A stretch of DNA of 64,000 nt, from assembly GCF_002502735.1 (NCBI RefSeq), contig NZ_DAQC01000001.1, positions 303,229 through 367,228 of the forward strand. The letters are read 5' to 3'. The stretch's first letter is position 1. Every line of letters starts with the position of its first letter. The position numbers were made by a program, and so were the translations under genes. The notes beneath the pieces were generated by a model, which was not told the origin of the DNA, searched no databases, and was given only the letters and a program-made list of their open reading frames with translations. The stretch is from Methanoregula sp. UBA64 (GTDB taxonomy: Archaea; Halobacteriota; Methanomicrobia; Methanomicrobiales; Methanospirillaceae). Below, piece after piece: positions 58,861 through 64,000 of this stretch.

Positions 58861-59940
58861 TTATGCCCGGTGGGTAACCTTCATGCCCGCGTTATCGACC
58901 TTTGTCTCGATGGCGATCTCGAGGCCGATGGGTTTGAGGATCTTCGCTAGAGCCTTTTTATCCCGTTCGGTGATGATCGCGATCGCGGGCCCCACCGAGC
59001 TCATGCCGACAAATTCGAGGCCGGCCTCCCGGAGCATGCTCATGTACTGGTAGATACGGTAGCTGTGGTGCTCGACCTCTGCACGCTTCGAGCCGCGGAA
59101 CTCGATCTCCCAGATGATGTCGCCGATCTTTTTGAGATCTGCGCGTTCGAGTGCCGGGATAAGGTCCATCATGAAGAAATACGCCTTGAGTTCCCGGTCC
59201 CGGTAATCGAGCGTCCGCGCCCGGTTCATCAGGAGATCGAACTCTTTAGTTCCCGCAGACGAGATGTCCGAAGGCGGGAGGACGATAAAGACGTTTTTTC
59301 CTTCCGCGAACGGGTGGTGGTACACGAGCACGAGCTCGTCGCCCATCACGGCCATGCCGCCATGGGTGCTCGCGGCCGGCCCGACCCCGGTCTCGAAGCC
59401 GAACGCGATCTTCCCGTCCGAGGTCTCCTCGACATAGTTGTGGCCGATGAGCCGGCGCAGCTCGGCATTGGTGAGCGGCGCGCCGACCGCTTCGTTGATC
59501 GCAGTCGCGACCGCGATCATCACCGTGCTTGTCGACCCGAGGCCCACGTGTTTTTTCTGGTGATCTGCGGCCTTGATCTTAAATCCGCCGGTGTATCCCA
59601 CGGTCTTGGAAAATACGGCAACAAAGTTCTCGATGATGGCCGACCGGTTGTAATCGATCACGAGCCCCTGCTTCGTGCACTCGGCTTCCGCCGTGCAGTA
59701 GCACTGGATGGCAAACCCGATCCCGCCGCCGCCCGCATGGTCCGGTGCAAACCGGTTCATATCGAGAACGGACAGATGGATCCGGGCCGGTGCTTTTACC
59801 AGCACCTTTCCCTTCCGGGGAGCCAGTTTGTATTTCTTCTTCTCAAGCCCGAGCGTCTTTTGGATCTCTCCCGGGAGAAACGACCTGAACTCGTATTCCA
59901 CGAGATCCAGGTCACCGCCGCGTATCATCATGACCGGCAT
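58861..59940 (-). CDS. Beta-RFAP synthase (beta-ribofuranosylaminobenzene 5'-phosphate synthase) family protein
   Basis: 359 residues, GHMP-kinase-like superfamily. The signature APARIHLSVLDMNRFAPDHA, GGGGIGFAIQ and HVGLGSTSTVMIAVATAINE match beta-RFAP synthases. The enzyme condenses PRPP with a benzoate precursor to begin methanopterin synthesis. The N-terminal ~45 residues (about 1-45) extend beyond the usual family start, and Met4/Met5 are alternative starts. The GHMP glycine loop may bind PRPP rather than ATP. The family match is good; the exact role is inferred. Confidence 0.85.
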   Translation of the reverse strand: MPVMMIRGGDLDLVEYEFRSFLPGEIQKTLGLEKKKYKLAPRKGKVLVKAPARIHLSVLDMNRFAPDHAGGGGIGFAIQCYCTAEAECTKQGLVIDYNRSAIIENFVAVFSKTVGYTGGFKIKAADHQKKHVGLGSTSTVMIAVATAINEAVGAPLTNAELRRLIGHNYVEETSDGKIAFGFETGVGPAASTHGGMAVMGDELVLVYHHPFAEGKNVFIVLPPSDISSAGTKEFDLLMNRARTLDYRDRELKAYFFMMDLIPALERADLKKIGDIIWEIEFRGSKRAEVEHHSYRIYQYMSMLREAGLEFVGMSSVGPAIAIITERDKKALAKILKPIGLEIAIETKVDNAGMKVTHRA

Positions 59941-60028
59941 GGTCTGTCAGTGGTTATCCACTCTCCCGGAAAGAAAAGGTTTCGCTCTTGATTTTTTTAA
60001 AAAAAGAAAAAGGGAATGAGGAAAAAAA

Positions 60029-60778
60029 TTATTTCCCGGTGCCGGCCTGGTTTGCAACCGAGGCCGTTGCCTGCTCGATCTCTTTTTGGTCGCCCAGGTA
60101 GTAGTGCCGGACCGGGCGCAGGTTATCGTCGAGTTCGTACACGAGCGGGAAGCCGGTGGGGATGTTGACTTCAGTTATCACATCGTCCGGCACATGGTCG
60201 AGGTACTTGACGAGCGCCCGGATACTGTTCCCGTGGGCTGCGATAATGACCTTCCTGCCGCTTTTTATGGAGGGGGCGATCGTTCCTTCCCAGTAGGGCA
60301 CGACCCGCGCGAGCGTATCGGCAAGCGACTCGGTTGCCGGCTGTGCCTCTGCGCCCAGCCCCGCGTACCGGGGATCGAAACGCGGGTGCCGCGCGTCGTC
60401 CGCGGGAAGTGCCGGGGGGCGCACGGCATATCCCCGGCGCCAGAGCAGGACCTGATCTTTGCCGAACTTCTCGGTGGTCTCGCGCTTGTCAAGGCCCTGC
60501 AGGGCGCCGTAGTGGCGCTCGTTGAGCCTCCACGAGTGCTCGACCGGGAGATACATCAGGTCCATATGATCGAGCACGATCCAGAGCGTCCGGATCGCCC
60601 GGCGGAGCATGGAGGTATAACAGAGATCAAAGGACAGGCCGGCCTCCGTGATGAGCCGGGCGGCCCGTTCTGCCTCCGTTCTTCCTTTCTCCGAGAGGTC
60701 GACATCGGTCCAGCCGGTAAACCGGTTCTCCTTGTTCCAGGTACTCTCGCCATGACGGAGCAGGACAATCGTGTACAT
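60029..60778 (-). CDS. gpmA: 2,3-bisphosphoglycerate-dependent phosphoglycerate mutase
   Basis: 249 residues. The phosphohistidine motif LLRHGESTWN (His9) is followed by NRFTGWTDVDLSEKG, then TSMLRRAIRTLW, SWRLNERHYGALQGLDK and the second catalytic His in IIAAHGNSIRAL. It interconverts 3- and 2-phosphoglycerate. Archaea usually use the cofactor-independent enzyme (ApgM), so this bacterial-type form may have been acquired by transfer, though it is known in some archaea. Confidence 0.96.
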   Translation of the reverse strand: MYTIVLLRHGESTWNKENRFTGWTDVDLSEKGRTEAERAARLITEAGLSFDLCYTSMLRRAIRTLWIVLDHMDLMYLPVEHSWRLNERHYGALQGLDKRETTEKFGKDQVLLWRRGYAVRPPALPADDARHPRFDPRYAGLGAEAQPATESLADTLARVVPYWEGTIAPSIKSGRKVIIAAHGNSIRALVKYLDHVPDDVITEVNIPTGFPLVYELDDNLRPVRHYYLGDQKEIEQATASVANQAGTGK

Positions 60779-60859
60779 GAAAAATCCCGGTTAGTACTGG
60801 CGCTGCCGTACCATAAAAGGGCGGTTTTCCCCCGCGAAAAAAAAAGTTTGGACTCCCGG

Positions 60860-61429
60860 TTACTTTGGCCAGATCCGGTCAAAGAAGACATTTTTGCCGG
60901 TTGCCGAAAGCGGGATCGCGTAGGCAACCGTGCAGTCTTTGCCGAGCAGGCCGAGCGCAATCGCGATGGAGCCGGCGCTGAACATGATCCGGTTGTCCGC
61001 ATTGTGGATCTGTGCGATCTTTGCCGCGGAACCGACCGCAATCCCGAGGTCGGCCATCTTGATCGCGCAGTTGGGCCCCGGGTAAGGCCGGCGTTCCTTT
61101 TTTGCCTTGTTCTTCTGAACGGCTTTTTGGAACTCCGCGCAGCCTGCATACCCGCACGCCCCGCAGTTGATGCCCGCAACGTCCCGTCCGGCGGCGCCGA
61201 CAAGCACGCAGGCATCGCCCGCGGCAATGTTTGCGGCATCGCGCAGGAAGAACCTGTACGGCTCGTGGGCTTCGCCGTAAGTCTTCATTGCGGCCACGAG
61301 TTTTTTTATCTCCGCTTTCGTGAGCACTTTTATCACGATCGAGTCAACGCCCCTTCCTTTCGGGGCGGTCCGGGCCGCAAGCGCCATGAGCCCGGCAACC
61401 GTTTGCAGGGCATCCTTTTCCGCAGTCAT
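60860..61429 (-). CDS. DUF2148 ferredoxin-like protein
   Basis: 189 residues. The cysteine pattern INCGACGYAGCAEFQKA followed by PGPNCAIKMADLGIAVGSAA suggests a [4Fe-4S]-type cluster site embedded in the DUF2148 domain. This uncharacterised family occurs in many anaerobes, often near corrinoid or CO dehydrogenase-related genes. No signal peptide; likely cytoplasmic. Role unknown. Confidence 0.88.
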   Translation of the reverse strand: MTAEKDALQTVAGLMALAARTAPKGRGVDSIVIKVLTKAEIKKLVAAMKTYGEAHEPYRFFLRDAANIAAGDACVLVGAAGRDVAGINCGACGYAGCAEFQKAVQKNKAKKERRPYPGPNCAIKMADLGIAVGSAAKIAQIHNADNRIMFSAGSIAIALGLLGKDCTVAYAIPLSATGKNVFFDRIWPK

Positions 61430-61495
61430 ACACAGGGTATGGGAAGCTGCGGTGCAATAAACCGGGCGGTTACCGAAACGAAAGAAAGGAACCGA

Positions 61496-61903
61496 TCACG
61501 GCAAGACCCGGAACGCGGTACCGTAAAAGAGTGCTACCGTGCGCCCGGATCCATCAATGACCGTTACGGTAAAGATATCGCAGGTCTCGTTTTTGGCCGT
61601 GCGTTCTGCAACGGCGGCAATCCGGCCCCGGGCCGGCGCCAGGTACTGGATGTGCACGGAAATTGCGGTGTACTGCACCGGGCCGCAGTTCGAAGCGATC
61701 CCGAATGCATGGTCGGCAAGGGAGAAGACCGCGCCCCCGTGGGCTGCGCCGTGCGGATTGAGTTTTCCTGTACAGTCCATCTCCACCCGGGCATAACCGT
61801 CGCGGGCGTCCGTGATATGCATGCCCAGCAGCCGGGCAAAATCATTGGTTTCGAAAAGTTCGACCGGACCGGGTGCCGGAGATTTGTCTGCTGCAGGATT
61901 CAT
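61496..61903 (-). CDS. Hotdog-fold thioesterase, PaaI type
   Basis: 135 residues from the ATG at 61901-61903; the longer frame back to 62092 is antisense to the glycosyltransferase gene and rejected. The conserved HGAAHGGAVFSLADHAFG is the PaaI/4HBT active-site motif (Asp in SLAD). ISVHIQYLAPARGRIAAVAE is the second strand-helix feature. Hydrolyses an acyl-CoA, possibly a phenylacetyl- or aryl-CoA. The substrate is not established. Confidence 0.9.
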   Translation of the reverse strand: MNPAADKSPAPGPVELFETNDFARLLGMHITDARDGYARVEMDCTGKLNPHGAAHGGAVFSLADHAFGIASNCGPVQYTAISVHIQYLAPARGRIAAVAERTAKNETCDIFTVTVIDGSGRTVALFYGTAFRVLP

Positions 61904-61931
61904 CGGCACCTTCCCGGCATCTGCGCCCCTT

Positions 61932-62633
61932 TTACTTGTACTGCTTTTTCGAGTACGCATACTTCTGGGTTTCCCCGCCGTGTGCAACGATATAGAACCA
62001 TTCGTAGAGCGACTTTGCTGTCCCGAACTGCTGGTAGCGGCGCATGGAGAAGCCGACTTTGAGGCTGCCCAAAAACCGGACCCTGCCGACATCCTTCATC
62101 CGCATGGCAATTTCGAGATCGTCACCGGCATCGATGCAGCGGTACATGCCGGCTTTAACAAACAACTCTTTCCGGAACGCGGTGTTGCAGCCGAGCGTGT
62201 AATAGAACGTCCTGCTGTAGTACCCGATCCGGGAGAAGGTGTTTGCCAGGAAAAGCGAGAACCGGTTCCCGATGCTGTCTTCGATCGGGTATACCGGGCC
62301 GTACACCTGCGCGAGCTCCGGTTCTTTGAGGAACGCGTCCCGGATCTGTTCGAGCCAGTCCGAAGGAAGGATGCAGTCAGCATCGGTAGTTGCGACGATA
62401 TCCCCTTTTGCGGCTTCGACCCCGTCGTTGCGGGCCCCGCCGACCTTCTTGCTCTTCTGGATAAAGACCATATCGGCATATTTCCGGGCTATCTCGCAGG
62501 TCTTGTCGGTCGAACCGCCGTCAACCACAATGACCTCGTACTCGTTTCTGGCGAGCGTCTGGTGCGAGAGCGAGACAAGACACTGGGCGATATTTGCCTC
62601 TTCGTTAAATGACGGGACAATGACCGATATCAT
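61932..62633 (-). CDS. Family 2 glycosyltransferase
   Basis: 233 residues from the ATG at 62631-62633 (MISVIVPSFNEEANI); the longer frame back to 62807 is not supported. GT-A fold motifs: VVDGGSTDKTCEIARKYAD, GDIVATTDADCILPSDWLEQ (DxD-like) and TLGCNTAFRKELFVKAGMYR (acceptor side), with DAGDDLEIAMRMKD. Transfers a sugar from a nucleotide- or lipid-linked donor, probably in surface polysaccharide or N-glycan synthesis. Next to a UDP-galactopyranose-mutase-like gene, which supports a glycan role. Confidence 0.92.
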   Translation of the reverse strand: MISVIVPSFNEEANIAQCLVSLSHQTLARNEYEVIVVDGGSTDKTCEIARKYADMVFIQKSKKVGGARNDGVEAAKGDIVATTDADCILPSDWLEQIRDAFLKEPELAQVYGPVYPIEDSIGNRFSLFLANTFSRIGYYSRTFYYTLGCNTAFRKELFVKAGMYRCIDAGDDLEIAMRMKDVGRVRFLGSLKVGFSMRRYQQFGTAKSLYEWFYIVAHGGETQKYAYSKKQYK

Positions 62634-62695
62634 GGGAAAAAACGGACTCCTGTACTTTTTTTGGATTCTCGGATAATAAGCGTGATGCAGGATTT

Positions 62696-64000
62696 TTATG
62701 CCGGGTACTGCCGGACAAAATCGAGCACGCTTCTTATGCAGCCGTCCATGTTGAGGTACTCGAACTCTGAGAACCGGCCCACGAGCGGGATGCCGGCCGA
62801 GGTACAATAATCCTTTACGACTTTGATATTTTCCTGGTACCGGATATCGTAGACCACATAGGCAAACGGCTGGCGCACGACCGAGGTATAGGAAATCTTA
62901 TCCGGTGTGGCAAGACCCATTGCCGCGAGCGTACCGGTCACTTCATCGACAAGCTCCGCATCGCTCATGCGGGAGACGGCATCGCCCGGCTGGTGCGTGA
63001 TCTCGGCAAGGATTGCGGAGTGGCCGGGCGGCGCAACGTGCCGGCTGTACTGCGAGGGGCACGAGACCCGGTTGGTCTTCCCGAGCGCCGGGTCGGGAAT
63101 GTAGAGCCAGGAATAGTCCGGCAGGCTTCCCGTGATGCCGACATTGACGCAGACCAGGGAATTGTAGACCAGCGCATCGCAGGCAGCCCTGACATCGGCC
63201 GGCACACCGGGAAGCGCTGCAAGCAGGTGCTGGACCGGGATCGTGGAGATGATCCGGTCGGCTTCTATTGTTTCCGCACCATTGCCGATCTGCCAGCGGT
63301 CTCCTTTCCGGGAAACCGAGGTGATCCGGAAGTTTGTCCGGATGAACGGTTCTATAGGCCGGGCAATGGCCCGTACGAGCGCCTCGATCCCGCCATCGAG
63401 CGGATAGGAGAAGACCGACTGGTGGGTGTAGCCTTCGGTCGCGATCCCGACCGCGGACTTGATCACATCGTCCACCGGCGGCCGGGGGATGCGTCCGTCC
63501 ACCCAGTGCAGGGACATCTTATCGGTCGGGTACTTCCAGATCTTCTCGTTGTAGGGCACCATGTAGCACTCGGCAATCCCTTTCCCGAAGGTGTAATAGA
63601 TCCATTCGCGGAAATTTTCCGGCGCTTTTACCCCGCCCTTTTCCACGGCAATCAGGGTTTTGACAAACTCGCTGATGCAGAAAAACCGGTCTTCCGGAGA
63701 AAGATCGAAGAGGCCGTTCTCGAACGGGTACTTCACGTACCGGCCCTTGTAGAAGATCTTCGTGTTCCGGTTGTTCCTCTGCTCGTTTCCTTCGATCATC
63801 TTCTCCATGAAGGAGAGGACTTCCTTATCGCGCGAAAAAACAATATGCGAGCCGCCGATATCGAACGTATATCCCTTATCGGTCCGGGAACGGCACAGGC
63901 CGCCGTAGCGCTCTTCTGCCTCAAGGACCACAACCTCGTCGCCCCGCTCGTGCAGGAGCCGGGCAAGGGTAAGGCCGGAGAGTCCGCCGCCAAGGATTGC
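62696..64000 (-). CDS. UDP-galactopyranose-mutase-like FAD-dependent protein (5' truncated)
   Basis: About 434 residues visible; the first few codons lie beyond the window. The N-terminal Rossmann FAD site is ILGGGLSGLTLARLLHERG then VVVLEAEERYGG. GYTFDIGGSHIVFSRDKEVL and IWKYPTDKMSLHWVDGRIP resemble UDP-galactopyranose mutase and related flavin amine-oxidase-like enzymes. Directly upstream of the glycosyltransferase with a 62-base gap. Probably makes or modifies a sugar nucleotide for surface glycan synthesis. Confidence 0.85.
   Translation of the reverse strand, partial: AILGGGLSGLTLARLLHERGDEVVVLEAEERYGGLCRSRTDKGYTFDIGGSHIVFSRDKEVLSFMEKMIEGNEQRNNRNTKIFYKGRYVKYPFENGLFDLSPEDRFFCISEFVKTLIAVEKGGVKAPENFREWIYYTFGKGIAECYMVPYNEKIWKYPTDKMSLHWVDGRIPRPPVDDVIKSAVGIATEGYTHQSVFSYPLDGGIEALVRAIARPIEPFIRTNFRITSVSRKGDRWQIGNGAETIEADRIISTIPVQHLLAALPGVPADVRAACDALVYNSLVCVNVGITGSLPDYSWLYIPDPALGKTNRVSCPSQYSRHVAPPGHSAILAEITHQPGDAVSRMSDAELVDEVTGTLAAMGLATPDKISYTSVVRQPFAYVVYDIRYQENIKVVKDYCTSAGIPLVGRFSEFEYLNMDGCIRSVLDFVRQYPA

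Noticed and set aside
60086..62062. 658-codon open frame on the plus strand
   Set aside because: It is antisense to gpmA, the DUF2148 gene and the thioesterase, all with clear family motifs. Its product has no recognisable domain; high G+C at third positions produces such frames.
61932..62807. Longer glycosyltransferase start at 62807
   Set aside because: The first 58 codons overlap the flavoprotein gene and lack family resemblance; MISVIVPSFNEE is the standard GT2 N-terminus.
1..64000. tRNA, rRNA, CRISPR arrays or insertion sequences
   Set aside because: I looked for T-loop GTTCGA-type cores in gaps, regularly spaced repeats and transposase motifs and saw none. A dedicated scan (tRNAscan-SE, CRISPR finder) would settle this.

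Overview
The window looks like a chromosomal segment of a methanogenic archaeon of the Methanomicrobiales, probably Methanoregula or a close relative. This rests on gene content: many euryarchaeal type IV pilins with the VSPVVG class III signal, FmdE-family proteins, a beta-RFAP (methanopterin) synthase homologue, PEGA-domain surface proteins, a MASE3 histidine kinase, short A/T-rich TATA-like promoters and GGTGA-type ribosome binding sites. It contains no rRNA, tRNA, transposase or CRISPR array that I can see.

Layout. 1-873: the end of an FkbM-type methyltransferase and a NikR nickel regulator. 1029-3862: four pilin or pilin-like genes around a divergent promoter. 3995-27354: a long accessory neighbourhood centred on metal and cofactor handling. 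It holds a molbindin, two DUF364/DUF4213 putative metal-chelation proteins, two FmdE homologues with zinc ribbons, five class I SAM methyltransferases, a radical SAM protein coupled to a 63-residue membrane peptide, two paralogous polytopic membrane proteins, three tandem CooC-like ATPases, and a complete FecBCD/BtuFCD-type ABC transporter headed by a slipin. An envelope pair (PEGA/transglutaminase protein and lipoprotein) sits inside it. 27438-31184: five more pilin genes in one operon.

31510-36530: small hypothetical genes, then a vWA, PP2C phosphatase, protein kinase and HEAT-repeat gene set that matches the TerY-P triad. 36689-39395: a sensor kinase and a lipoprotein. 39461-44749: a polyphosphate operon (ppk1, CHAD-HD fusion, ppx). 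44933-48875: a polar amino acid ABC transporter with two binding lipoproteins. 49220-50928: an MFS exporter with its MarR regulator. 51039-58563: envelope proteins, serS, a methyltransferase and a DedA protein. 58861-64000: a beta-RFAP synthase homologue, phosphoglycerate mutase, a DUF2148 protein, a hotdog thioesterase, a glycosyltransferase and a UDP-galactopyranose-mutase-like flavoprotein that runs off the window.

How the genes may work together. The 4-27 kb block is the best candidate for an undescribed system. The ABC transporter would import a metal or metal chelate. The CooC-like ATPases resemble nickel-insertion chaperones, and the duplicated FmdE / DUF364 / methyltransferase sets look like modules that bind, modify or deliver a metal or metallo-ligand. 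The metal and the final target cannot be read from sequence. Within the block, the CXC metal-binding motif is intact in one CooC paralogue, half lost in the second and absent in the third. Two genes elsewhere (the vWA gene and ppx) have no ATG, GTG or TTG start that would keep their essential N-terminal motifs.
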